Source: Podocnemis expansa
Lineage: Eukaryota; Chordata; Testudines; Podocnemididae
DNA length: 64,000 bases
Reading direction: 5' to 3'
Assembly: GCA_007922195.1 (NCBI GenBank)
Contig: ML682130.1
Location: 1-64,000, forward strand
Below are positions 13,086 through 23,568 of this stretch, piece after piece. Below the pieces are notes generated by a model. That model made no database searches. It was not told where the DNA came from and saw only the letters and a program-made list of their open reading frames with translations. Both the position numbers and the translations under genes were made by a program. Within the stretch, counting starts at the first letter, position 1; the number at the start of each line of letters is the position of its first letter.

Positions 13086-13246
13086 CTGGTTGTCCTCAGT
13101 TTCCTCCATTGTCGGATTCACACTGGGAGGTGTCCAGTCTTGGAATCTTTCACTGATATCATGTTTTGGAGTCTGGGTCTCTTCACCACCATGACCTGAA
13201 GTCTTCTTCTGCTTCTCAAACACTTGCTCCCCAGGACTTTCTCTCT
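13086..13246 (-). CDS. cassette exon A (161 nt) of a TRIM-like gene
   Basis: Open throughout, between acceptor gtttctag and donor gtaggg; starts with two bases of a split codon and ends on a complete codon (phase 1 to 0). The peptide is hydrophilic and acidic, with the motif HGGEETQTPKHDIS about one third in and an acidic end (METTEDNQ-like, read MEETEDNQ). It shares length, phases and the EETQTPK motif with exon B at 18,142. No known domain was recognised; disordered-linker character is inferred from the composition. Confidence 0.65.
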
Positions 13247-13493
13247 CTAGAAACAAAATGATTTCTGGAGTTGTTTACTCCATCCTCCTCGCCCTTGAAA
13301 TATTCTCTCTTTCTGCCGCCAACCATAATCCCTGATGCCATATAATAACGCTATGTATCAGATGATTTCACCAACAGACCCAGCTGTCAAATTCACCATT
13401 CTACCAAATTACTGAGCCTGTAAGTCACATTTATCTTGCCACTTTTGTGACTTCCCAAGAGCAAGTTTGATGACTATCAGGAGCCCATGATTT

Positions 13494-13735
13494 ATATATT
13501 TCAAGGCCAGAAGGGCCCACTCTGATCAGCTCTTCTCTCCAGTCGCATGCTGGCCATACACCTAGGCCATAAAAATTCCTTTCCAATTTTATCAGATTTG
13601 TTTAAGGCCAAACTTGTTTTTAAGACTGAGAGAATGCACCTCAACCCTGTTTAAATTATTGAAATGGTTAGTTACTCTTCCCTTTAAAAATAAACAACTT
13701 CTTTCCAGTCTGAATATATCTCACATCAGCCTGTA
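13494..13735 (-). mobile_element. CR1-like LINE fragment, duplicated with unit
   Basis: Plus strand shows tttcaaggccagaagggccc and later ctggccatacacctaggc, parts of a LINE end common in turtles. The corresponding position of unit 2 (18,540-18,820) carries the same fragment, so the insertion is older than the duplication. Confidence 0.5.
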
Positions 13736-13860
13736 CCATACTGAGAAAATCAAAGGCATAATAGGCATAGTTACAAAGATATAGTATTTTCTGTTGCTGT
13801 CCAAGCCAGGTTCCAGTTATTCCCTGACACTCAGGTAGAGGCAGGATTCCCTTCACTTAC

Positions 13861-13976
13861 TGCTGTTTTTCTCAGAGTTGATCCGTTCAATCCGTTTCCG
13901 TTGAGAAGAGGTTAAGTGCATCCCACTTCTTAAAACAAATCCTTGTGAGTCTTTTGGAGACTGGGGACTTTCAAAT
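13861..13976 (-). CDS. cassette exon C2 (116 nt) of a TRIM-like gene
   Basis: Open 116-nt exon between acceptor gtgtttag and donor gtaagt. It takes one base to finish the Arg codon begun by D2 and leaves one base over (phase 2 to 1). The peptide starts FESPQSPKDSQ and becomes basic (SSQRKRIERINSEKNS). Size and phases equal those I recall for the linker exon just before the SPRY exon in TRIM genes; sequence similarity to that exon is weak. Function unknown. Confidence 0.65.
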
Positions 13977-14301
13977 CTAAACACAAAATTTGCTCCCATC
14001 ATTTCTGCACTGCTGCATCATAAACCATAGCCCTCAGGGAAATAGGGCCTTTGGAAAATAAATCAAAGGAATAATTTGAGAGTGGAAGGGAGTACTCTAC
14101 AAACAGGAGTGAAAAATTTCCAAAATAGCCTTTCCATTTCACTCCCTCTTGTGAATGATCCTCATGTCCTATGGGGAATTAAATGATGCTAGTAAAAGGT
14201 GAAACACCATAGCTATGAACAGAGAGACAGTGCCTGGAAATGGACTGGTTTTGAAGTTGCAAATATGTTGTTGGGACAATGAAAGCAACTCACAAACCTA
14301 C

Positions 14302-14327
14302 CTTTGCCTAAGACCCATAACAGTCAC
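14302..14327 (-). CDS. cassette exon D2 (26 nt) of a TRIM-like gene
   Basis: 26 nt between acceptor gcttttcag and donor gtaggt; encodes VTVMGLRQ plus two bases, so that the junction with C2 reads LRQRFESP. Conserved in place, length and phase with D1 and D3. Confidence 0.65.
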
Positions 14328-14437
14328 CTGAAAAGCAAAAGAAAAGACAGCAGACTTCAGATAACTTGTTGCTATGGCTTTCTCTGATTTCATTTAACTT
14401 GAGATTAGTAAGTAAAACTGGTGCCAAACACTTCTGG

Positions 14438-14795
14438 GGTATGTCTACACTGGAGGCTCTGTTAAGTCGACTTAGAGCGTCCACACTGAAAACTTCTGCT
14501 GACTACCTGTGTCCACCCTGGCAGGTGCTAGGTCAATCTTTCCTGGTGGCCACGAACTCTGGGAGGGGGCCTGGAGGCCAATTAAGTCAACTTAAGGGCT
14601 GTTACCCATCTACACTGGCTTAAATTGGCTTAATAAGGTCGACTTAGGTGTTAAATTGACCTTAAAAGGTGGTGTTATTAAGCCAACTTAAGGAAATGCT
14701 TAAGTCAACTTAATAAAACTCCAGTGTGACTGTGGGGGTCTATAGGTTGACTTGAGCTTCCTTAAGTCGACCTAAGGCTCCGGTGTAGACGTACC
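14438..14795. mobile_element. MITE, GTCGACTT-core type
   Basis: Ends ggtatgtctacactgg and the inverted ccggtgtagacgtacc. The interior is made of taagtcgacttag, aagtcaactt and similar words. Candidate 5-bp flanks (tctgg / cctag) agree at only three positions, so the target duplication is not established here. Confidence 0.7.
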
Positions 14796-14799
14796 CCTA

Positions 14800-16380
14800 G
14801 GCATTCCTTATTGGATTTAAACTTCTTTTATCATAACAAAACCTGACTTCACACACATGCTACTTCCTTTGTAGTTTACTTACTCCTTCAATACTAAACT
14901 GCACCTGTTGGGGTCGTGTTTTCAACACTACAGCAACTATGGCTCTAGAGCCTCAGGATATCATTTTGCAGCCTCCATGGGGTCCAACACAGGGACAGAC
15001 TTGAAATTCCTACAAGAGCAGCTGGAGAGTTTTGGAGGGAGGGTTTTCTACAGACAGGTTGCTGGGCCAGTGCGGAGCCAGGACTGCTGGTCCCTCACTA
15101 GGGCTGGGGGGTGTTGAATCCTTGAAACAGCTTGTATCCAAAAGGAGATCAAGATAAATACACAGAGAGTGAGTCCATGTTTAAGTGTCTTTATTACTCA
15201 AACTCTAAGAACCAGCCCAGAATGACTGAGTTACAACCTTAATACCCCTAACTCTGTTATGGGAACAAGTGAGCTGGGTTTCTACCAGCAACCCAGGAAA
15301 CTGGGTGAGACACAGTAACACAACAGGGGGGTCAGGCTGCCTCAGAGATAAAAGGACCACCTTGGTTTCATTTTGGGGATGTCTACATTTACAGCTGGAT
15401 AGGGAGCAGCACCGCCTGGGCTGTCTCTGTGTGATTCAGGATTCCCATCCTTCAGAGACCTGGAGTTAGTGGGGCACAGGATTAATCCAGTGCCAGCTAT
15501 GTAGAGCCAGACAAGACCTCTTTGAGTGTTCAGAGGAGGGAGGCAAGATGAGACCTTAACCTATGCAGATATGAAGACACTATAAGAGAACTCGTCTTTT
15601 TATGCAAGCCACATAAACATCAAAGAACTACAATATTCCTCTCATGGCTTATCCTTGGCATCCCATATTCATAAAAAGTTTCCAGGATGGAGTGGGGTTT
15701 GAGTGCTGTGAGGAATCCAGAAATGTGAGATATTGGTTATGTTACTGATATTTTTTGTGATTCACTTACCTTAACAAGTTCCCTCCCTACAGCCCTTATT
15801 TCCTGTCCTCAAGATAGCCCCCCATTTGTTATACTATTGCCTTTCAGCATCACTGCCATATGAATGGAGCGGCTGACATCCACACAGCCATCCCGACTTT
15901 TGTCAACAAAACTTGCTAGTGTGGACAAAGCCTTAGTTACATTCCCAGTGGACAGAAGCCTTGAAGTTCCAAGCATGGAGAGGAATCACCATGGTTGGAG
16001 AAACCAGGTGGTGAAATAAAATCAAGGCGCCAACCCCTGCAAAGGAAGGAAGATGCCCCTCCATCAGGGATCAAGTTTTAGCCACACCATGGGAGGGAGG
16101 CAACATAAACCTGTTTCCATTTGAATTCCAGCTATTCCTGTGTTTTTCAAGAGTGATGGTAAATATTCCTCTCCCATATCAGAGGTAACAGAAATCCAGT
16201 TTTAACTGGGACATGAGATGAAATATAAGAAAGCTAACAGGGAACCTGCTCCAATGCCCAGTCTTTCTCCTGTCTGACCTCAGGGCATTAGGGCAAGCCA
16301 TTTGATTTTATGCCAATGGATTTCCACACAGCAGTTTGGATGTTTTTCTATGTGATGCAATGCACCAGCAGATTCACCTG
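14800..16380. other. intron of the inferred gene; no exon seen
   Basis: No cassette exon or other supported coding exon. Contains a possible MITE end (gctagtgtggacaaagcc at about 15,917-15,934) and, from about 16,080, sequence alignable with unit 1. Confidence 0.4.
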
Positions 16381-16870
16381 TACAGTATACTTTTCAGTGG
16401 AAGGTATGTTATGCAAAATGTCTTAGGGATGCTCATGAGATACTGATCTATATTGTTACAGTAATATGTTTGTTGCAATTTCGTGTGTATGGTTATGAGG
16501 CTTGTCTACATAATATTCCCAAAGAAGTGTCCTCAGGGCTTGAAACTATCCAGACAAAACTCTCCAGGAGCATAGGAGCAGTTTGTAGGGTTCTTGAAAG
16601 TGTTGAGATTAGTTTAGAATGTGTTTTGCTTTGGTTTCTCTTAAGCAAATCCAACTTGCTATGCTTTAACATACAATCACTTCTTCAGTTAATAAATTTG
16701 TATGTTTGTTTTAGCTAAAGCCATGGGTTTGTTTCAAAGTGTGTTGGAGACTCCACTTGGAGTAACAAGGCTGGTGCATATCAATTTCTTTGCCATACTG
16801 ATGAACTTATACAGGCTTACCTTGTTCAGTTGGCTTAACTGAGCATTGTAAGATGCAGGCTCCTAGGGTG
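16380..16870 (+). mobile_element. LTR-like AT-rich end
   Basis: Contains cagttaataaatttgtatg followed by a T-rich stretch and agctaaagccatgggtttg, with a poly-A type signal in the expected position for an LTR. Limits are not resolved. Confidence 0.25.
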
Positions 16871-17109
16871 GCATCTGGGGCTGGGGGGTATTGGCTAGCA
16901 TCATTCTGTCCCATAATACAAAGAATGGCTGGCTAGAGGCTATCACTTCACTGCAAACAGTTTACATGCTGGAGGCTATGTGTGAACAGCTGAGGAGTGG
17001 AGGTTCCCAGAGCAGAGAAGAGTGCAGTGGGTCCTAGGAGTGAAGTACTGATGTGACCAAGGTGCTCATCAGTCCAGACTGTACTATGGTGTCATGTGAT
17101 GCACCCTGG

Positions 17110-18110
17110 GGAATGATCCATGTGACTTTTCTGTCCACTTTTGCAATGTAATTGCATGGTTTGCTGCCAGTTATGAAATGCAAGAGGTTCCTTTATGGAT
17201 GCACGTAACATACTCTGCATTATTCTTATGGCGTCATGTTTCCTGCAGCATCATATGTGAAGCATATTCCCATGGATTTCACATGACTCAGGGGGGAGGC
17301 AGGCAGAGTCATCTCCCAGTCAGCATTGTAAGCACACATCCAGAGGAAATAACAATAACAACAGGCTAGCTAAATATCTATAGCACACTGACGGGGGGTG
17401 GATCTCCCACCCTTTCTGAACAAAGATCACCTGGCTGCAAGGAGGAAGGGGGGGGGTGCAAACACATACATATTCTTTGAACTGTGAGAGATTTTTTTGC
17501 TAGAGAATCCCCATCTTGATACAACACTATTTACAAGAAGGATTAGGCCCTGCTTAGGGAAAGACAGAGACTGGCTGCTAATTCATTATTCAGTCAATCC
17601 TTGTGTGTAAACCTGAATAGTGAACTTTAGATTAGAATGTTTCTTATACTTTAATTTAATAGTGATTACCCCTGTCTGATCTATTAAATGATTATGCATT
17701 GATTTGCTGTAGACTCACTTAAAATCATGTTCTAATCAATAAACTAGTGGTTTTATCTAGAGCTGTGTGAACTTTAGAGAGAGTGAATAAACTGAGCTGG
17801 GGCACTCTGGTTTCTTTGATAAACTGGCAGACTGAAGTCTATGAACTTGCAGAGACTGAGGAAGGGCCCGAATCCCTGAAAGACAGAAGGTCCCTCTGTG
17901 GTATCCAGGGCTGGGAGTGCTCGCTGGGGGACCATACCTTGAGTGCCTGGAGAGCACTCCACTGCCTGGGACCAACTACACACAAGAGGCTGGTGTGGGC
18001 CAACTCAGGAATCGCACCAAACAAAGCAGGATAAGTCGGAGTTTGGGAGTAGCAATGGGGTGGCACAGCAGCACCACAGACTAGATTCTGGGATGGGAAC
18101 ATCACAAGGG
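17110..18110 (+). repeat. LTR-like repeat, copy 2
   Basis: Second copy of the block at 10,139-11,180: gacttttctgtccactt, taattgcatggtttgctg, aaaatcatgttctaatc with aataaacta, and ggctggtgtgggccaactc in the same order. Internal differences are many, so the copies are old. Confidence 0.45.
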
Positions 18111-18141
18111 GAAAGTCACATACTTTGTAACTAGGTCTTAC

Positions 18142-18302
18142 CTGGATGCCCTCAGGTTTCTCTTCTTTTGGACTCATAGTTGCAGATGTCATGTCCTTTA
18201 GTGTTTGGCTGATACCACATTTTGGAGTTTGGGTCTCTTCACCAACATGATTTGAAGCCTCTCCTGGATTCTCAGACAGTTTCTTTCCAGCACTTTCTGC
18301 CT
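18142..18302 (-). CDS. cassette exon B (161 nt) of a TRIM-like gene
   Basis: Same length and phases as exon A (161 nt, phase 1 to 0), between acceptor gttcctag and donor gtaaga. The peptide begins AESAGKKLSE after the split codon, contains NHVGEETQTPKCGIS and ends EEKPEGIQ. Compared with the copy at 23,569 it shares a K-x-x-S then E-x-x-NHV pattern. Charged, probably unstructured; no domain recognised. Joins in frame to C3 before it and D2 after it. Confidence 0.65.
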
Positions 18303-18539
18303 CTAGGAACAAAATATTTCTGGGTTTATTTGAGTCCATCCTCCTCTCTTCTGAAGAGTTTTCCCCTTCTGCTTACAGTTCCTTTTCCTGCTGCCAAATA
18401 GTAACAGCATCTCTAAATGGATGCAACCAACAGTCCTGCTGGCAAATTCTCCACTCCCTAAAATTTCTTAGTCCATGAAAGATATTTACACTGATATTTT
18501 TGTGGCATCCCTATACCTAATTTGATGGCTACCATGAGC

Positions 18540-18820
18540 CACTGATTTATGGATATCAAAGCCAAAAGAGATCATTGTAAGCATCTAGTCTGATCTCCTG
18601 TAGAACATATAACAGAGGACTCACTAATGTATTACAGAGGAGTCATTTTTTAATTAGAATAGATTATTTTTGTTTTTTAAACTTCAGATCTTGTTTTTAA
18701 GCCTGTGAGAATCCTCTTCAGTCCTCAGTTGTTCCAATGGCTAGCTATCCTTCCTGTTAAGAATATACAGCTTTTTTTCCAATGGGAATATATCTCACTA
18801 CAACCCCCAGGATGTTGTAA
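18540..18820 (-). mobile_element. CR1-like LINE fragment, duplicated with unit
   Basis: Plus strand reads atatcaaagccaaaagagat and catctagtctgatctcctg, matching the LINE fragment in unit 1 (13,494). Heavily decayed. Confidence 0.45.
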
Positions 18821-19405
18821 TATTGTAGTATTATTTCCTAAACTGAATCTGTCCACAGCAAAGTAGGTCCATCTCAAAATTATCATTCTATGGTCAGCAT
18901 GAGGCTGCACATTTCCAGAAGTGGCCCCCAATTATCCCACAATCCTACCTCAGAAGCAGGTGAGATATAGGCTGCATTTTGCAGGAAAGAGGACCTTCTA
19001 TGTTGCGTCAATCTGTTGTCCCTCCTACTTAACTCAGATACCATCAATAATTTCAGCCCTGGCTGGTTGGCAGCCATTCCCAAAGTGAGAATCTACATTT
19101 GTGCCATTTTCTCACACTCCCTATTGTTTTACCTTTTCACTGTACACATTCGTAGGTAGAATAACTGGGTGTTTAATGCTGATCCCAGGATCAGAAATGG
19201 AAATATCTAAGTTGGAGGCCTCATTCTGCAGCAGTTTCTAGTAAAGACTGAACTAACCACAGAGAATGTGAAAAAGGGTGGAATGAAGTGGCTGTTTTCA
19301 GTACCTAGTGAATAGGAGGGGAATAGGGCTTTCCACTGCCCGACCCCCAATGTGGAGAACGTTGTGGGCATTGGCAGAGATCAGTGACTGAAGAGATAAA
19401 CATAG

Positions 19406-19896
19406 TTATATAGCAGGGGTGGCCAAACATATGGAACTTAAGAGCCACACAAGTTGATTATTATACCTTCGAGAGCCACACTGAGCCATATAGCCATATA
19501 CTTTTACCTACTCCAAAACTAGTAAGTTTAAAATTTATTGCACACTTTAATTTTATCATAAAAAGAGGGCAAAAATTGATTCTACTAATGTCAGATTCTA
19601 ATAATTACTTAAGGTTACCATGAAAATTAGGCCTTTAGAGCAAAAATTTAGCTGCTACTCGATGCAGAAGACTGCAGGCTACTGGCAAGTTTTTTAAAAT
19701 CCTGACCATGCCATGCTTCTCCCCACCATCCCCGATCATGCTGCATTTCTCTCCACTGTCCCGACCCCCTCCTGAACTCCTAGGCTGGGGCTGCTTTCCT
19801 AAACTGATTTGCTGGCTTTCTTCGAGGAGCCACACTTTTTCATTCAAGAGCCGCATGTGGCTCCTGAGCCACAGTTTGGCCATGCCTGTTATATAG
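19406..19896. mobile_element. hAT-like MITE with perfect 8-bp target duplication
   Basis: Element 19,414-19,888 (475 bp). Ends caggggtggccaaac and the inverted gtttggccatgcctg agree at 13 of 15 positions. The 8-bp duplication ttatatag at 19,406-19,413 and 19,889-19,896 is perfect. 8-bp duplications and CAG-type ends are hallmarks of hAT elements. Interior has no transposase. A shorter relative is at 27,486. Confidence 0.9.
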
Positions 19897-19976
19897 AAAC
19901 ATTACTTTCTTCTTTCCACTGATCCAGGTTATAAGTGATGTACTTCCTGAGGCAGAGGCAGGAATCCTTCACTTAC

Positions 19977-20092
19977 TTCTCTTTTCCTTGAAGCTGACCT
20001 CCACAGCCCGTGTCTTCCAAGAAGAGTTAAAGAGCTTCCCTCTTTTCAGTTGTGGCTGAAGTGATTCTTTTGGGGACATCGAACCTTCAAAT
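19977..20092 (-). CDS. cassette exon C3 (116 nt) of a TRIM-like gene
   Basis: Open 116-nt exon with acceptor atgtttag and donor gtaagt, phase 2 to 1. The peptide starts FEGSMSPKESLQ and ends AVEVSFKEKR. It shares the FE-x(3)-SPK start with C2 and the AVE-x(3)-KE pattern with the exon at 24,677. Read in frame it follows D3 and precedes B. Confidence 0.65.
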
Positions 20093-20164
20093 CTAAACAT
20101 AACATTTACTCCCATCAGACTTGCCCTGCTGCATCATAAACCCAAGTCATCATGGAGGAAGTGC

Positions 20165-21554
20165 CTTTAGAACAGTGGTTCCTAACCTTTTTGGCTCGAT
20201 GGCCACAGATATCATGTTTAAAACTCTAAAGAGCCATCAGTTTCTTTCAGCAGCCCCCCGACTGCCACTCAGCTGCGACCAGATGGAAAGAGGTAGCCTC
20301 CTTGCTGATGTCCTGGCTGGAGCAAGGAAACTATATGCATCCTGTAGCCTTGTGCGTGCTCCACCTGGGTCTCTAGGCCACTGGTTCCCAACATTTTCTC
20401 TGCCATGGCACACCTTGCTACCTTTAATTAATTTAAGGCTCATGATATAGTTTCCAAATGAACTCATGAATATTCATGAGTCAATCCAGAGCTCTTTGAG
20501 TAGTTTTTTAAAAAATTTTGTGGCACACCTACTCAAACCTGACAGCACACCTGTATGCCATGGCACACTGGTTGGGAAACAGTGGAGGCAATGGGAGATC
20601 AGTGTCCTCCTCTCTATGCCTCCAGCAAGGACCCTATCACCTTGGCTATGTCTACACTTAGAGTTTCAGTTCAAATTGCTGAATTTGAATTAGTCAATTT
20701 GAACTAATAATTATTAATTTTAATTCAGTCAATTCGAATTGACATGGCCACACTAGAAAATCCAATTCGAATTGGCATGTCCATGAACAGGACTTGCTAG
20801 TTCGAATTAGGTAGGGGGCTCTATTGTAGAGGGAAAATCAAGCAGTGGCTAATTCGAACTAAAAGTGAGTTTGAATGGACGTGGCCACACTGGGTCAATT
20901 CGAATTACTCAGTTCTAATTGACCTTGACTTCGAAGTCAAATGAGGTTTGACCAATTCAAAGTCAGCTTTCATCAACTGGAACTGAGGAGTTCCTCATTT
21001 TAAATTGAGGATAGCCAGTGTGTCCGTGCACTTGACAGAATCAATTCAAATTCAGCTCAAAATGTAGACATACCCCACAGGACCCAATAGCTCTTCCCTA
21101 GAGCCATGGTAGGGGAGTACAGATCTTCCCTCTGTCTGGCTCTGTCAGGGACACCAGCCCCTATGGGCCTAGGTAAAGCACTTTGCTATGCTCCCAACTA
21201 CAGACAGGGTGAGGAGAGTGCTGATCTCCCATTCCTTTGTCAGCAGCAAGAAGCCGGCGCTGGTTTTTAGATCCAAGGAAATTCAGGCACTCCCTTCTGT
21301 CGCCAGCTGGAAGGGAGCCATGGGCCACTTTGAAAGCCCTCATGGGCCACTTTTGGCCTCCAGGCCACAAGATGGGAACAGGGCCATAACTAGGGTGGGG
21401 AGACTGAGGCTTTGCCGTGGACACGGTATTTCAGAGGGCGATTTCAGTTGAGTGACTCCATTTCACTGCTTGATTTGAGAGTACATTTCATACTGCTTTC
21501 CCCAGGTGCCAAAATACCTAGTTCTGGAACTGTTTGGGAACCACTGCTTCCAAA
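20165..21554. mobile_element. hAT-like element, long, carrying nested insertions
   Basis: Ends cagtggttcctaacc (20,173) and the inverted gtttgggaaccactg (to 21,546). Flanks ctttagaa and cttccaaa agree at only 5 of 8 bases, but the empty site in units 1 and 2 (ctttggaa followed by aata or tac) supports this as the target duplication. It contains a TIR-bounded piece at 20,389-20,584 (cactggttcccaac / gttgggaaacagtg) and the MITE at 20,645. Confidence 0.7.
20645..21074. mobile_element. MITE, TTCGAATT-core type
   Basis: Ends gctatgtctacact and the inverted aatgtagacatacc, as in the GTCGACTT MITEs, but the interior is built of aattcgaatt and ttgaattag words instead. Flanking 5-mers (ccttg / ccaca) do not match, so the duplication is decayed or the ends are off by a base. 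Nested in the hAT-like element at 20,173. Confidence 0.7.
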
Positions 21555-21816
21555 TATAGATCCTAACTTTAATGAGGGAGAGAGAATATGATTTCTCCAA
21601 GTGCCAGAGGAAACTTCTAAAATGATTTTCCTTTTCATCATCTCCCATGAATGATCCACTCAGCCTGAGGCACAAAATCACTTCTATAAACTGAAACACC
21701 ACTGGGCTATGGGGACAGAGGGACAATGCCTGTGACTGGCCAGGCTGTATTTTCAAGTTACAAATATGCTGGTGGGAGCTCTTTATAATGCAGAGGAAAG
21801 AAACTTGCAGACTAAC

Positions 21817-21842
21817 CTTTGCCTAAGGCTCATGACACCCAT
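21817..21842 (-). CDS. cassette exon D3 (26 nt) of a TRIM-like gene
   Basis: 26 nt between acceptor ctttctag and donor gttagt; encodes MGVMSLRQ plus two bases. Follows A0 (which ends in phase 0) and supplies the split Arg codon to C3. Confidence 0.6.
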
Positions 21843-22433
21843 CTAGAAAGGAAAAATAAAGACAGCAAACTTCAGAGAACTTGTTGCTATGGCTTTCTCA
21901 GTTTTCAGAATGAAACCCATTTACCTCTGACACAGCTCCCCAAGGCCACGGACCCTGGAAAGCCATACGGCAGTTGCAGCCTTGCTGCAAACCAACCAGC
22001 CTCACCCCACCCCAAGGCGGAGTGAACAGGGTTTGGCCCACCTTGACTTGTCCCATCCCTGGGGGCAGGCTAGCTGTCCCAGGGAGCAGGGCAGAGCGCA
22101 GAACCTGGCTTCTTGCTCCAGAGCCCTGCTCCCATCCATCACCTCTCCTGCCCTGCCGGTGCTAAGCCAGGTGGGTGCTGAATTATTGGTCAGTTGTGGG
22201 CTGGAATTTGGGGTCCTCTTTTTGGCTACGGCCTCGGGATTAAGTCTCCAAAGCCCCTGTGATAATCCAGCTCTGGCTAGCTCCTGGGCCAGAATGGTTC
22301 CAGGACTACTCAGTCGCTCAATGGCAGAGAACAAGCTATCTCAAAGGGAAATGAATTGTTTTGGTTTCTCTTAAGGATAGTCTGCCTTTCGTAGTCCTTG
22401 TTGGTAGTTTCCTTTTATTTTTCTCTTTTTTGC

Positions 22434-23417
22434 CTTATGCATAGGGTTATCAGACATCCGGCAAAAGGAGGACATGTCCTCCTTTTTACCTTCATGTCCT
22501 CCGTCCTCCAGGCATTTTAAAAATAGCTGATTTTGTCCGGCTTTTTCCTTCTGGTGAGTAGAATGGTAGAAAAAGCCCTGTAACAGCCAAGTTCCTGAGC
22601 CAAACAGAGGGACCATCCCCCAGCAGCTGGGTATTGGAATGGTAAACTTGGAAATGGTCAGTGCCCCCACAGCCCAACCACAGCTCAGCACAAACCACTC
22701 CTTGCGAAGAAGGTGGGACTTCCCTGACTGTGGCCTTAGCTGACCCATGCCTTTTTTTAACAGTGTCTTGAATAGTTCAGTGGGTGACGGTAGTGTGTCT
22801 TAATCTCAGAATTGTGGGTTTGAGACGCATGTTAGGCTCTTCAAGTTTTTGGCTTGTTGCTTCCTATGAAAGGGCTAAATAGGAGAGAAAAATATAGGGA
22901 CGCTAATAAAATGAGGGGGAAAAAAGTACACCATAAATAAAATTACTAACAGAGTTCAATTAAGTAAAACAAATAAAGGGGTACATTTGAACTGGATAGA
23001 AACAATTTAGGACAATTTTGTTTTAAATTGTAAAATGGCCTGCCATAGAAAATGAAAAATGAGATGTGCATTAACTGTTATTTTTTGCTTTTTTTTTTTT
23101 ATACTTTTTATGTGCTTTTCAAATTTATATTTGCAAATTTAGGGTTTTTTAGTCTCATGAACATTAATAAAATGGTCATAAGAAACTTTCATTTAATGAA
23201 AAATCCAGTCTTTGGTAAAAGAAAGCATTTTGGTAATTTTTTTAAAAATAATTTAAAAAACACATGACATTGCACAGTTTTAATGCTACATTTGTTAATC
23301 ATTACCCATTTTCCATGACATAATATGGTAATGACACTTATATTAATACTACATTTTCTCTGTGTCCTTCAATGTCCTCCTTTCCATGCTTTGGTATCTG
23401 GTAACCCTAGTTATGCA
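22434..23417. mobile_element. hAT-like element, 968 bp
   Basis: Element 22,442-23,409 with ends tagggttatcagacatcc and the inverted ggtatctggtaacccta. Flanks cttatgca and gttatgca match at 7 of 8 bases. Near both ends the words atgtcctccttt / aggaggacatgtcctcc give a subterminal palindrome. The AT-rich middle (22,900-23,330) may be a separate insertion. Lies in the intron between D3 and A0. Confidence 0.8.
22763..22837 (+). repeat. decayed tRNA-like SINE head
   Basis: The sequence tagttcagtgggtgacgg resembles a tRNA A box, and tgtgggtttgagacgcatg a degraded B box about 35 bases later, with taatctcag between as in tRNA-Lys-type SINE heads. Too diverged for a working tRNA gene (no acceptor-stem pairing seen). 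Confidence 0.35.
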
Positions 23418-23568
23418 GTTCCCTCCTACCTGCACACTGTCCATGCTGGCTAAAAGGCCTCAGAAGAAGGAATTAAACATCCATGCCAGGCATGGACAGA
23501 TGTTAACTTGGAGCCAATTCACTTTCTCACACTAATGTAACTATTTACATTAAATTGCCATGGTCTAC

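Larger units (their letters stand above)
11370..13740 (-). repeat. tandem genomic duplicate, unit 1
   Basis: Carries the cassette A (13,086-13,246), D1 (12,196-12,221) and C1 (about 11,768-11,879), read on the minus strand. Introns are also alignable with unit 2: for example gacagcaaacttcagataac at 12,240 against gacagcagacttcagataac at 14,346, and caaaggcataacaggcatag at 11,657 against caaaggcataataggcatag at 13,750. So the unit arose by duplication of genomic DNA, not by exon retroposition. Confidence 0.75.
13741..19390 (-). repeat. tandem genomic duplicate, unit 2
   Basis: Carries the cassette B (18,142-18,302), D2 (14,302-14,327) and C2 (13,861-13,976). It is longer than unit 1 because of insertions between D2 and B (a MITE at 14,438 and LTR-like sequence at 16.4-18.1 kb). 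Non-exon blocks match unit 1, for example the tract near 16,090-16,330 matches 12,665-13,040. Confidence 0.75.

Noticed and set aside
17839..18339. 166-codon frame on the minus strand as a single gene
   Set aside because: Only the part from 18,142 to 18,302 (exon B) is supported by splice sites and by the paralogous exon A. The rest is intron and LTR-like repeat.
22763..22837. Functional tRNA gene
   Set aside because: A and B boxes are only approximate and the acceptor stem does not pair; it lies inside a repeat. It is a SINE head at most.
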